Counted from the stretch's first letter, positions 14,248-22,076 are shown. The stretch: DNA of 29,153 bases from AC-32 sp035624425 (GCA_035624425.1 DASPRN010000088.1:1-29153), one strand, 5' to 3'. Made by a program: numbers and translations. The notes: generated from the sequence alone by a model not told the origin.

Positions 14248-16098
14248 ATGCGCAGCAACCGCCGCAGTCGTTTTCGCCTGCTTCTTTTCCTCGCGACGGG
14301 GCTCGGTGCGGCGGCGATTGCGCTCACCGCGTATTTCACCGGGCTCCTGCGCACGCAGGAGCTGGCGACCGTCGACACGCGTTTCTCGATCCGTGGTTCA
14401 CTGCCTCAGCCGAAGGACGTGGTGGTCGTCCAGATCAACGACGATACGTTCAGCGACTTCGGCAACAAGGGTCTTCCGAACCATTGGCCCTTCTCGCGCT
14501 ATTACCACGCCAAGGTGATCAACACGCTGCGCAAGGACGGCGCGAAGGTGATCGCCTACGACATCCAGTTCACCGAGCCGACCTCGGATGGGCCCGACAA
14601 CGCGTTGATCGAAGCCGTGAGAAAGGCGGGGAACGTCGTGCTGGCGACGACCGAGGTCAACTCTCACGGGAAGTCGGACGTCTTCGGGGGAGTTCCTGCA
14701 CAGCGATACGCGCGTGCAGCGGTCGGTGACGCAAGCTACGGCGTCGACCCCGGCGCGACGATTCGCCGCATGTACTACGCGCCCCAGGGGCTGGCGTCCT
14801 TCCCGATTCTCGCGGCCGAGAAGTTCCTCGACACGAAGATCACGCGGGCGGACATGGGCGGCAACTCCGCGTGGATCGACTACGTCGGCCCGCCCGGGAC
14901 GATTCGGGGAGCAAGCGGCCACGACGATCCCTCCAACCAGATCTCGTTCTCACAGGTCTACTTCGGCAAGGTCCCGGCCTCCGTGTTCCGCGGCAAGCTG
15001 GTCGTCGTGGGCCCGGCGTCGGCCACGCTGCTCGGGGACGTGCACGCCACCTCGACCACCGGCAGTGGCGTGATGTCCGGCGTCGAGGTCGAGGCGAGCG
15101 CGATGGAGAACGCGCTCCAGGGGTTCCCGCTCCACAGCTATCCGCGCAGCGCGGACGTCCTGCTGATCATCCTGCTGGCGCTGATCCCGACGTTCACCTC
15201 GTTGAAGCTGCCGCCGCTTCGCGCGCTCATGCTGACGATCTTGCTCGCCGCCGGTTTCGCGGTCGCCGTCCAGTTCGCGTTCAACCACGGCCGGATCGTG
15301 GCGTTCGTCTACCCGCTGCTCGCGCTCGCGATCTCGGCGATCGGCTCGCTGGCGGTCAACTACCTGCTGACCGCGTTTGATCGCGAGCGCACGCGCAACG
15401 CCTTCGCCCGCTTCGTGCCCGAGGGCGTCGTCACCCAGGTGCTGGCCCAGGCCGGCGACGGGCTCCGGCTCGGCGGCCGAAGCGTCCTCTGCACGGTCCT
15501 CTTCTCCGACATCCGCGGGTTCACGACCTTCTCGGAGACCCGCTCGGCCGAGGAGGTGATCGACTTCCTCAACCACTACCTGACGGAGATGACCGACGCC
15601 GTGCTCGACAACGGCGGCACGCTCGTCTCGTACTCGGGCGACGGCATCCTCGCGTGCTTCGGGGCGCCGATCGAGCAGGAGGACCACGCCGACCGTGCCG
15701 TGGCGAGCGCGCGCGAGATGATCGAGAAGCGCCTGCCGGCAGTGAACAAGTGGCTGCGCGAGCAGGGTCAGGACATCGAGATGAGGATCGGCGTCGGCAT
15801 CAACAGCGGCGAGACGATGGTCGGCAACGTCGGGTCCGAGCGGCGGCTCGAGTACACGACGATCGGCGACAACGTCAACACGGCCTCGCGGCTCGAGGGC
15901 ATGACCAAGGGCACGCCGTACTCGATCTTCGTCGCCGACTCGACGCGGGAGCTGATGCGGGAGCAGCCGGAGGACATGGTGTTCGTCGACGAGCTGGCCG
16001 TGCGCGGACGGGCGGCGACGGTCAAGGTCTGGGCGGTCCCTGACCCGGTGCCGCAGGGGAGCCCGGTCGAGGCCGGCCCGGAGCTGGCGACGACCTAG
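14248..16098 (+). CDS. CHASE2-domain class III adenylate/guanylate cyclase
   Basis: The product is 616 residues: an N-terminal helix (about 11-32), an extracytoplasmic CHASE2 sensor (about 35-300; LATVDTRFSIRG, VVVQINDDTF), three helices at about 304-322, 325-345 and 350-372, then a cytoplasmic class III cyclase domain at about 410-590. Both metal Asp residues are present (FSDIRGFT Asp421; YSGDGI Asp465), as are the transition-state pair Asn544 and Arg548 in TIGDNVNTASR. The adenine-specificity position holds Thr537, as in cyanobacterial CyaC adenylate cyclase, but the usual substrate Lys is Ser461 (LVSYSGD). It probably makes a cyclic nucleotide in response to an outside signal. The ATG is preceded directly by GAGG, too close to be a good ribosome site, so the start is likely but not certain. 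The next gene abuts its stop (TAGATG). Confidence 0.94.
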   Translation: MRSNRRSRFRLLLFLATGLGAAAIALTAYFTGLLRTQELATVDTRFSIRGSLPQPKDVVVVQINDDTFSDFGNKGLPNHWPFSRYYHAKVINTLRKDGAKVIAYDIQFTEPTSDGPDNALIEAVRKAGNVVLATTEVNSHGKSDVFGGVPAQRYARAAVGDASYGVDPGATIRRMYYAPQGLASFPILAAEKFLDTKITRADMGGNSAWIDYVGPPGTIRGASGHDDPSNQISFSQVYFGKVPASVFRGKLVVVGPASATLLGDVHATSTTGSGVMSGVEVEASAMENALQGFPLHSYPRSADVLLIILLALIPTFTSLKLPPLRALMLTILLAAGFAVAVQFAFNHGRIVAFVYPLLALAISAIGSLAVNYLLTAFDRERTRNAFARFVPEGVVTQVLAQAGDGLRLGGRSVLCTVLFSDIRGFTTFSETRSAEEVIDFLNHYLTEMTDAVLDNGGTLVSYSGDGILACFGAPIEQEDHADRAVASAREMIEKRLPAVNKWLREQGQDIEMRIGVGINSGETMVGNVGSERRLEYTTIGDNVNTASRLEGMTKGTPYSIFVADSTRELMREQPEDMVFVDELAVRGRAATVKVWAVPDPVPQGSPVEAGPELATT

Positions 16099-16695
16099 AT
16101 GCGACGCTGGCTGCCGGCACTGCCGCTCCTCGGCGCGGCGCTCCTGCTCCTACCCGGCCCGGCAGCGGCGGTGGCCCCGCCGCCGCCCCAGCTCGGCAAG
16201 ACGGCGATCGCGACTCCTATCAGTGGAACGACCCTGTACCGCGTGCCCGGGTCGCAGGCCTTCGTCACGCTGACGCAGGCGACGCGGATTCCCCTCGGCA
16301 CGGAGCTCGACACGACGCACGGGCGGGTGCTGCTGACGTTCGCCGTCGGCTACGGCAAGACGGAGCACGCGCTGTGGTGGCAGGGACGGTTCGTGATCGG
16401 GCAGCGAAAGGGAACGAAGCCGGTCGGGACGCAGACGCTCTCCGGGCCGCTCACCTGCCCGAAGCGCTCATTCGCAGTCGCGCACAGGCGCAGTCTCTGG
16501 GGGAAGGGCAAGGGGCACTTCCGGACGAAGGGCAAGAACGCCTCGGGGACGGTCCGAGGCACCTGGTGGCTGACGCAGGACAGCTGCGCGGGAACGCTCA
16601 TCCGCGTCAAGCGCGGAGTGGTCGACGTGTACGACTTCAAGAAGCGCAAGCACGTGCTCGTGCACGCCGGCCACAGCTACTTCGCGAAGCGCTGA
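16099..16695 (+). CDS. Secreted FecR-like protein, function unknown
   Basis: The product is 198 residues with a signal peptide (MRRWLPALPLLGAALLLLPG, cleavage likely after AAA near 24). The mature part has TTLYRVPGSQAFVTLTQATR, PLGTELDTTHGRVLLTF, and a C-terminal half with SLWGKGKGHFRTKGKNAS, VRGTWWLTQDSC, VVDVYDFKKRKHVLVHAG and HSYFAKR. This pattern resembles secreted FecR-like proteins that I associate with Thermoleophilia; no enzymatic motif is seen. The ATG directly follows the cyclase stop, so the two are translationally coupled. Since the cyclase has an extracytoplasmic CHASE2 sensor, an exported partner for that sensor is a reasonable guess. Confidence 0.85.
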   Translation: MRRWLPALPLLGAALLLLPGPAAAVAPPPPQLGKTAIATPISGTTLYRVPGSQAFVTLTQATRIPLGTELDTTHGRVLLTFAVGYGKTEHALWWQGRFVIGQRKGTKPVGTQTLSGPLTCPKRSFAVAHRRSLWGKGKGHFRTKGKNASGTVRGTWWLTQDSCAGTLIRVKRGVVDVYDFKKRKHVLVHAGHSYFAKR

Positions 16696-16696
16696 G

Positions 16697-16876
16697 CTAG
16701 GGGTTCGCGGGCGGGCGGCAGCGCGGCGCCACGGTCTCCGCGACTGCGTGCTTCGCGCACTTCGTTTGCACCACTCGTGGAAGGGTGGCTGTTCCGGAAC
16801 CTGAACTGCTCGACCCGGACCCGAAGCTTGCGAAGACGAGCCCCAGGAGTGCGAAGAGGATCAGCAAAACCGCCAC
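16697..16876 (-). CDS. Small single-helix membrane or exported peptide (59 aa)
   Basis: The frame reads VAVLLILFALLGLVFASFG, then a Gly/Ser-rich stretch, then TLPRVVQTKCAKHAVAETVA and PRCRPPANP. A hydrophobic helix, a flexible linker and a Cys-containing tail look like a genuine small envelope protein rather than random GC-rich reading. The GTG at 16876 lies in the same frame as the helicase, three codons after its TAA stop, so it may be made by re-initiation; no good Shine-Dalgarno is seen. It ends 1 bp beyond the stop of the secreted FecR-like gene on the other strand. Confidence 0.5.
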   Translation of the reverse strand: MAVLLILFALLGLVFASFGSGSSSSGSGTATLPRVVQTKCAKHAVAETVAPRCRPPANP

Positions 16877-16885
16877 GCCTGGATG

Positions 16886-19105
16886 TTACGGGGCGCCGAG
16901 CATGCGCTCGAGCAGCTCGAGCGCGCCGGCCTTGTCGAGCGGCTCGTTCAGGTTCCCGCACTTCGGGCTCTGGACGCAGGACGGGCAGCCGCGCTCGCAT
17001 GGACAGCCGTGCAGCAGCCTGGCTGTGTCGTCCGCCCAGCCTTCGAAGACGTCGAAGCCGCGCTCCGCGATCCCGACGCCGCCCGCGTGGCCGTCGTAGA
17101 CGAAGATCGTCGGCCTGCCGGTCTGGAAGTGGAGGTTGGTCGAAAGGCCGCCGATGTCCCAGCGGTCGCACATCGCCCAGAGCGGCAGCAGCGCGATCAG
17201 CGAGTGCTCGGCCGCATGGAGTGAGCCGAGCAGGCGGGGCATCTCCTCGAGGCCCTCGAGCATCCACGGCTCGGGCGCGAACCAGACCGACTCGGTCTCG
17301 AAGTCGGTCTGCGGCAGGGCGAGCGGGACGACCTCGAAGCTCTCCAGCGTCTGGATCGAGCGCTTCTGGTAGCCGACCACCTGCTCGGTCACGACGACGC
17401 GGCCGAACGAGAGGTCGACGCCGAGCCGCCGGCCGCCGCGCGTGGCCTCGACGATCGCGGTCGAGGTCTCCTTCTTGGCCTGCGTGTAGTAGTCGCCGCG
17501 GAACGGCTCGACGACCGCCGTGCGCGTGGCGAGGTCCAGCTCGCGGACCCGGTAGCTGTCTCCGAGGTGGAGGTAGATCGCGCCCTCGTGGACGGTCGAG
17601 TAGGCGCGCTCCTGCTCGACGATCCCGAGCATGGTCCCGCTGGAGGCGTCGACGATCGTGAACGCCTCGGGGCCGGTCGAACGCAGCGACACGCGCGCGG
17701 CGGGGTAGTCACGGCCGGCCCAGACGTAGCCGGCCTTGGTCTTCCGGAGCTCCGGCAGCGCGGCCGCCCGCTCCAGGGCCGCGTCGCCGAGCAGCTCGCG
17801 GTCGGCGTCGTCGAGCGGCGCCTCGAACGCGGCCGCGCGGACGTGGCCGTCGAGCACGCGGGGGTTCTCGTGGTCGAGGATCGCCGCCTCGACGCGCCGT
17901 TCGAGCAGCGTCCCGGGCTCGCGCATGAAGTACTGGTCGAGCGCGTCCTCGCTCGCGACGAGGACTGCCAGGCCGTGCCCGCGCCGCCCGGCCCGGCCCC
18001 ACTGCTGCCGCAGCGAGGCGACCGTCCCCGGAAAGCCGACCGAGAGCACGCAGTCGAGCAGGCCGACGTCGATCCCGAGCTCGAGCGCGTTCGTCGCAGA
18101 GACGCCGAGCAGCTCGCCCTCCAGCAGTCGCCGCTCGATCTCGCGCCGCTGCGCCGGGGTGTAGCCGGCGCGGTAGGGCGAGAGCCGCGAGTCGTCGCCG
18201 AGGCGGTCGGCGGTGAAGCGGTGGATCAGCTCCGCGCCGCGGCGGCTCTTGGCGAAGCAGAGGGTCCGCAGGCCGCGGGAGACGAGCTCCGCCATCAGGC
18301 GCGACGCCTCGCCGAGGGCGCTGGCGCGCAGGCCGAGCTCCTCGTCGGTCAGCGGCGGGTTCCAGAGGGCGACCGTCCGCTCGGCGCGCGGAGCGCCGTC
18401 GTCGCCGATCACCGTTGCCTCGGCCCCGGTCAGCGAGCGGGCGAGCTCGCCGGGGTTCGCGATCGTCGCCGAGGCGAGCAGGAACTGCGGCTCGGCTCCG
18501 TAGACGCGCGCCAGCCGGCGCAGCCTCCGGAGCACGTTGGCGACGTGGGAGCCGAAGACGCCGCGGTACACGTGCGCCTCGTCCACCACCACGTAGGCGA
18601 GGTTCGTCAGCGCGTCGCCCCAACGGTCGTGGTGCGGCAGGACGCCGACGTGGAGCATGTCCGGGTTGGACAGGATCATGTTCGCCCACTTGCGTACCTG
18701 CCAGCGCCGCTCTGACTCGGTGTCGCCGTCGTAGATCGCGGCACGAAGCTTCGGCAGCTTGAACGTCGAGAGTGCCCGCAGCTGGTCCTGCGCGAGCGCC
18801 TTGGTCGGGTAGAGGTAGAGCGCCCGCCGCTTCGGCTCGCGGGCGAGCGCATCGAGCACGGGCAGGTTGAACGCGAGCGTCTTGCCAGATGCGGTGCCTG
18901 TGGTGACGATCAGATGCTCGCCTCGAGCCGCTGCCTCCCAGGCCTCGGCCTGGTGGGCGTAGAGCGAGTCGATCCCCTGGGCCGAGAGCGCCTCGCGCAA
19001 CCTGGGGTGCAGCTCCTCCGGCAGCGGCGCGACGCGAGCTTCCCTTGCCGGCTCGGAGCCGAGGTAGGCAAGCTCCTCGCCCTGAAGCAGGTCGGCAGTG
19101 ATCAC
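16886..19105 (-). CDS. MrfA/YprA-family DEAD/DEAH-box helicase with C-terminal Cys cluster
   Basis: The product is 739 residues. Motifs in order: Walker A TGTASGKT (69-76), PTKALAQDQ, YDGDT, DEAH at 175-178, SAT in LLASATIANP, then in the second RecA domain FAKSRRGAELI, ATNALELGIDVG and QQWGRAGRRG. The C-terminal DUF1998-type region ends with a Cys cluster CPCERGCPSCVQSPKCG (Cys701, 703, 707, 710, 716). This is the layout of the Bacillus mitomycin-repair helicase MrfA and yeast Hrq1, 3'-5' helicases in DNA damage repair. All helicase motifs are intact. GTG 19105 overlaps the methyltransferase stop as GTGA and gives the normal family N-terminus. Confidence 0.94.
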   Translation of the reverse strand: MITADLLQGEELAYLGSEPAREARVAPLPEELHPRLREALSAQGIDSLYAHQAEAWEAAARGEHLIVTTGTASGKTLAFNLPVLDALAREPKRRALYLYPTKALAQDQLRALSTFKLPKLRAAIYDGDTESERRWQVRKWANMILSNPDMLHVGVLPHHDRWGDALTNLAYVVVDEAHVYRGVFGSHVANVLRRLRRLARVYGAEPQFLLASATIANPGELARSLTGAEATVIGDDGAPRAERTVALWNPPLTDEELGLRASALGEASRLMAELVSRGLRTLCFAKSRRGAELIHRFTADRLGDDSRLSPYRAGYTPAQRREIERRLLEGELLGVSATNALELGIDVGLLDCVLSVGFPGTVASLRQQWGRAGRRGHGLAVLVASEDALDQYFMREPGTLLERRVEAAILDHENPRVLDGHVRAAAFEAPLDDADRELLGDAALERAAALPELRKTKAGYVWAGRDYPAARVSLRSTGPEAFTIVDASSGTMLGIVEQERAYSTVHEGAIYLHLGDSYRVRELDLATRTAVVEPFRGDYYTQAKKETSTAIVEATRGGRRLGVDLSFGRVVVTEQVVGYQKRSIQTLESFEVVPLALPQTDFETESVWFAPEPWMLEGLEEMPRLLGSLHAAEHSLIALLPLWAMCDRWDIGGLSTNLHFQTGRPTIFVYDGHAGGVGIAERGFDVFEGWADDTARLLHGCPCERGCPSCVQSPKCGNLNEPLDKAGALELLERMLGAP

Positions 19106-19764
19106 CGGCGCGCTCGTAGCGCAGCCACGTGTGGGTACTCGCGGCCTTCGGGCTCCTCGAACCGATCGATGACGAAGCCCGCATCGAGGAAGGTCTGGAT
19201 GAAGACGCCGAGCGGCAGGTGCCACGCGCCCACCTTCGCGCGGAGGCCGTCGCCCCAGATGCCCGGTGCCTCCTTTCGGTAGGAGGTGTCGCGGTAGCCG
19301 GGATGCAGCTCGGGCACCTCCCGGTCGTGCACGAACGCGTGCGGGCCGACGAAGCAGGGATGGACGCCGAGGTAGACGAGCGTCCCGCCCGGCCGGAGCA
19401 CCCGCGCGGCCTCACGGGCGACCGCGGCAAAGTTGTCCATGTCGGTGTGGGCGAACATCAAGACCACCGCGTCGAAGCCGGCGTCCTCGAAGGGGAGCGT
19501 CGCCGCGTCGGCCTGGACGACGTCGATCCCGCGCGCCCGGGCAAGGTCCAGCTGCGCGGGCGAGACGTCGACGCCGGTCACCGTCCACCCGCGCTCCGCG
19601 AACACGAGAGTGTGCGCACCGCCGCCGCAGCCCAGGTCGAGCAGGCGGCCCGGCCCGTCACCGAGCAACCGCAGAACGATCCTCCGCGCCGAGAGGCCGA
19701 GCTCCGAGGTCGCGAACTCGGCGTCGTACCACTCGGCGACCCGGTCGTAGCGCGCTTCGCTCAC
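19102..19764 (-). CDS. Class I SAM-dependent methyltransferase
   Basis: The product is 220 residues with YDRVAEWYDAEF at the start, SAM motif I LLDLGCGGG (41-49), motif II VTGVDVSPAQLDLA, acidic loop VVQADAATLPFEDAGFDAVV and post-motif VLRPGGTLVYLG. It resembles UbiE/small-molecule methyltransferases; the substrate is not identifiable. The GTG start at 19764 reads VSEARYDRVAEWYD, the normal family beginning. It is translationally coupled to the downstream helicase (GTGA overlap), which may point to DNA or RNA repair, but this is only context. The promoter of the divergent thi operon must lie in or next to its 5' end. Confidence 0.92.
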   Translation of the reverse strand: MSEARYDRVAEWYDAEFATSELGLSARRIVLRLLGDGPGRLLDLGCGGGAHTLVFAERGWTVTGVDVSPAQLDLARARGIDVVQADAATLPFEDAGFDAVVLMFAHTDMDNFAAVAREAARVLRPGGTLVYLGVHPCFVGPHAFVHDREVPELHPGYRDTSYRKEAPGIWGDGLRAKVGAWHLPLGVFIQTFLDAGFVIDRFEEPEGREYPHVAALRARR

Positions 19765-19785
19765 GCCGCCGATGCTAGCCTGGCC

Positions 19786-19858
19786 GCACCGGGGTGCCCT
19801 GCTGGGCTGAGATCACACCCGACGAACCTGATCCGGGTCATGCCGGCGAAGGGAGTGC
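19786..19858 (+). promoter_or_regulatory. TPP riboswitch (THI box)
   Basis: The conserved aptamer elements are all present: GGGGTGCC, CTGAGAT (19806-19812), ACCTGATC, GGGTCATGCCGGCG and AGGGAG. P1 can form from GCAC (19786-19789) with GTGC (19855-19858). It sits directly before thiD, and the GTG start is two bases after P1. The only Shine-Dalgarno candidate, AAGGGAG (19849-19855), is part of the conserved 3' aptamer strand, so TPP binding should directly block translation. A GCTAGC-like -10 at 19774-19779 could start transcription at the aptamer's first bases. Confidence 0.96.
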
Positions 19859-19859
19859 A

Positions 19860-20645
19860 GTGGTTCCACGAGCGTTGACGATCGCGGGCTCCGACTCCGG
19901 CGGGGGCGCCGGGATCCAGGCCGACCTGAAGGCGTTCGCGGCCGCCGGCTGCCACGGGACGAGCGCGATCGTCGCGCTGACCGCGCAGAACACGACCGGC
20001 GTGAGCGCGGTGCACGAGGTGCCGCCCGAGTTCATCGAGGCGCAGCTCGAGGCGGTGTTCGGCGACATCGGCGTCGACGCGGCCAAGACGGGGATGCTCT
20101 TCTCGGCGCGCACGATCGAGACCGTCGCCGCCTTCCTGGTTGGACACCCGGTGCCGCTGGTGGTCGACCCGGTGCTGGTCGCGAGCTCGGGGGCGCGGCT
20201 GCTCCAGGACGACGCCGTCGAGACGCTGATCGCGCGTCTCTTCCCCCTCGCCACGGTGATCACCCCGAACCTGATCGAGGCACGGGCGCTGGTTCCAAGT
20301 AACACTGTGTTACTAGGTCGCTCGGAGCTCGCCGAGCGGTTGCACGCGCTCGGGGCGGCTGCGGTGATCGTGACCGGCGGGCACGGCGAGGACTCCGTCG
20401 ACCACCTCTTCGACGGCGAGCGCCACGTCTCGATTCCGGTCGAGCGGCACGAGTCCGGCGCGACCCACGGCGCGGGCTGCACGCATTCGGCGACGCTGGC
20501 CGCGCTGCTCGCCCGGGGTCAGACCCTCGAGGAGGCGGCACGCGGCGCGGCGGCGGCGGCCTCGCGCGCGGTGGCGCAGGGGCTCGCCGAGCTCGGCGCG
20601 GGCGACGGGCCGGTCGACGTAATCGGACTACGGGGAGCGGCGTGA
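19860..20645 (+). CDS. thiD: Hydroxymethylpyrimidine/phosphomethylpyrimidine kinase
   Basis: The product is 261 residues of the ribokinase-like ThiD family. It opens VVPRALTIAGSDSGGGAGIQ (the HMP-binding start), has HGTSAIVALTAQNT, KTGML, VVDPVLVASSGARLL, VITPNLIEA, VTGGHGED and the anion-hole/catalytic motif GAGCTHSATLAALLA near residue 200. It makes HMP-PP from HMP or HMP-P in thiamin synthesis. The GTG at 19860 is chosen because it follows the riboswitch-embedded ribosome site; a longer in-frame reading would start inside the aptamer. Odd: a loop at residues 147-153 (SNTVLLG) is encoded by a near-perfect palindrome with rare TTA and CTA codons. First gene of the thiDMEL operon. Confidence 0.96.
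   Translation: MVPRALTIAGSDSGGGAGIQADLKAFAAAGCHGTSAIVALTAQNTTGVSAVHEVPPEFIEAQLEAVFGDIGVDAAKTGMLFSARTIETVAAFLVGHPVPLVVDPVLVASSGARLLQDDAVETLIARLFPLATVITPNLIEARALVPSNTVLLGRSELAERLHALGAAAVIVTGGHGEDSVDHLFDGERHVSIPVERHESGATHGAGCTHSATLAALLARGQTLEEAARGAAAAASRAVAQGLAELGAGDGPVDVIGLRGAA
20298..20314. repeat. AT-rich palindrome inside thiD
   Basis: AGTAACAC-T-GTGTTACT is a perfect 8-base inverted repeat around one base. After one mismatch on each side, two more base pairs (CC at 20295-20296, GG at 20316-20317) extend it to 23 bp. In the thiD frame it encodes Ser-Asn-Thr-Val-Leu-Leu through AGT, TTA and CTA codons that are rare in GC-rich genomes. It may be an operator or a small inserted palindromic element. 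Confidence 0.6.
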
Positions 20646-20697
20646 GGCGGCGCTTGCGACGCCGACCTCAGGACGCACGGGCTTTGCTCGTGCGTCC
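20644..20697 (+). terminator. Tandem stem-loops between thiD and thiM
   Basis: Hairpin 1 pairs GAGGCGGCG (20644-20652) with CGCCG-A-CCTC (20660-20669), one bulged A. Hairpin 2 pairs 20671-20682 with 20686-20697 over 12 bp (one G-U) with a TTT loop. They begin at the thiD stop codon. No U-tract follows, so they may act as a partial terminator, an RNA-processing site or a stability element that sets thiD against thiMEL levels. Confidence 0.55.
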
Positions 20698-20742
20698 GTC
20701 TGAACTGACCGGTCGACACGCTCGTCGGCAGAAGGTTCGCCC

Positions 20743-21528
20743 ATGAACACCGGCGCCGATCTCGCCGCGATCCGCGACCGCAAGCCGCTCGTCCACCAGA
20801 TCACGAACTACGTGGTCATGAACGAGACCGCGAACGCGACGCTCGCGCTCGGCGCGCTGCCGGTGATGGCACACGCCGTCCAGGAGGTCGCGGAGATGGC
20901 GTCGGTCGCGTCGGCGCTCGTGCTCAACATCGGCACGCTCTCGGACGAGTGGGTCGAGGCGATGCTGATCGCCGGCGGTGCGGCCAACCGAGCCGGCGTC
21001 CCGGTCGTGCTCGACCCCGTCGGCGCCGGTGCCACGACCTACCGGACCGAGACTTCGCGGAGCCTGCTCGACGAGCTCGAGATCGCCGTCGTGCGGGGCA
21101 ACTCGGCCGAGATCGCAACGCTCGCCGGCCGGCAGGCCGAGATCCGGGGAGTCGAGGCGGTGGGCGACGGTGGCGGCCCCGAGCTGGCGAGAGAGGCGGC
21201 TCGAGCGCTTGGCTGCGTGGCCGCGGTCACGGGCCCGGTCGATCACGTCTCCGACGCCAAAACCGTCCACGCGGTGGCCAACGGCCACGAGCTTCTCGGC
21301 GCGGTCACGGGCACCGGCTGCATGGCGACGGCGATCACCGGCTGCTTCCTCGCCGTGCGCACGGACGACCCGCTCGGGGCCGCGACCGAGGCGCTGGTCG
21401 CCTTCGGCGTCGCCGGGGAGGATGCCGCGAGGCGGGCGAAGGGCCCGGGGAGCTTCCACGTAGCGCTATACGACGCGCTCTACTCGCTCGACCCGAAGAA
21501 GCTCGACGGCCGCGCCAAGCTGGAATGA
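20743..21528 (+). CDS. thiM: Hydroxyethylthiazole kinase
   Basis: The product is 261 residues, normal for ThiM. Motifs include PLVHQITNYVVMNETANATLALGA at the start, VLDPVGAGAT, VVRGNSAEIA, TGPVDHVSD and the catalytic-loop region VTGTGCMATAITGCF with Cys193. It phosphorylates the thiazole alcohol THZ so that ThiE can couple it, i.e. it salvages thiazole from breakdown or the environment. It follows a 97-bp gap with two hairpins after thiD, with AAGG about eight bases before the ATG. Its stop overlaps the thiE start (ATGA). Confidence 0.96.
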   Translation: MNTGADLAAIRDRKPLVHQITNYVVMNETANATLALGALPVMAHAVQEVAEMASVASALVLNIGTLSDEWVEAMLIAGGAANRAGVPVVLDPVGAGATTYRTETSRSLLDELEIAVVRGNSAEIATLAGRQAEIRGVEAVGDGGGPELAREAARALGCVAAVTGPVDHVSDAKTVHAVANGHELLGAVTGTGCMATAITGCFLAVRTDDPLGAATEALVAFGVAGEDAARRAKGPGSFHVALYDALYSLDPKKLDGRAKLE

Positions 21529-22076
21529 GGCTGCACGCGATCGTCGAGGACCTCGCGAGCGCGCGCGCCGCGGCCGAGGGCGGCGCGACGGTCGTCCAGC
21601 TACGGCGCAAGGGCGCCTCGACAGAGGAGCTGGTCGAGGCCGGCCGGGGCTTCGGCGACCTCGAGGCGACCTTCGTGGTCAACGACGACGTCGAGGCGGC
21701 GCTCCGGCTCGGAGCCGACGGCGTCCACCTCGGCCGCGGCGACCCGGGCGCCGAGCGCGCCGTCGCCGCGGGCCTGCTGCTCGGAACCTCGGCGGCGACC
21801 GTGGAGGAGGCGCGGGCCGGCGATGCGCTCGGCGCGGCCTACGTCGGCGCCGGCCCGGTGTGGCCGACGCCCTCGAAGCCGGACGCCGATCCGCCGATCG
21901 GCCTGGACGGGCTGGCTGCGATCTGCGCCGCCGTCTCGCTGCCGGTGGTCGCGATCGGCGGGGTCGACGCGTCGAACGCGGCCGACTGCATCCGCGCGGG
22001 CGCGGCCGGAGTCGCGGTCGTCCGAGCTGCGCGCGATGCGGCGGCCGTGCTGGCGGCGGTCGATGCGGCTCTCTGA
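21525..22076 (+). CDS. thiE: Thiamin phosphate synthase, compact form
   Basis: The product is 183 residues, about 25-30 shorter than usual ThiE. Pyrophosphate and substrate contacts remain: VQLRRKG (QLR-K), FVVNDDVEAAL, DGVHLGRGD, LGTSAATVEE, GAGPVWPTPSKPDA and AIGGVDASNA. The shortening is at the N-terminus (no LYLVTD strand before the first helix) and in the helix after QLRRKG. It joins HMP-PP and THZ-P to thiamin phosphate. The ATG overlaps the thiM stop, and the coding end overlaps thiL by 14 bp. A longer in-frame reading into thiM is not ThiE-like. Confidence 0.93.
   Translation: MRLHAIVEDLASARAAAEGGATVVQLRRKGASTEELVEAGRGFGDLEATFVVNDDVEAALRLGADGVHLGRGDPGAERAVAAGLLLGTSAATVEEARAGDALGAAYVGAGPVWPTPSKPDADPPIGLDGLAAICAAVSLPVVAIGGVDASNAADCIRAGAAGVAVVRAARDAAAVLAAVDAAL

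Noticed and set aside
16886..19430. Long minus-strand and plus-strand open frames over the helicase and methyltransferase
   Set aside because: They are rich in Arg/Ala/Pro/Ser without motifs and are antiphase or antisense to genes with complete domain signatures.
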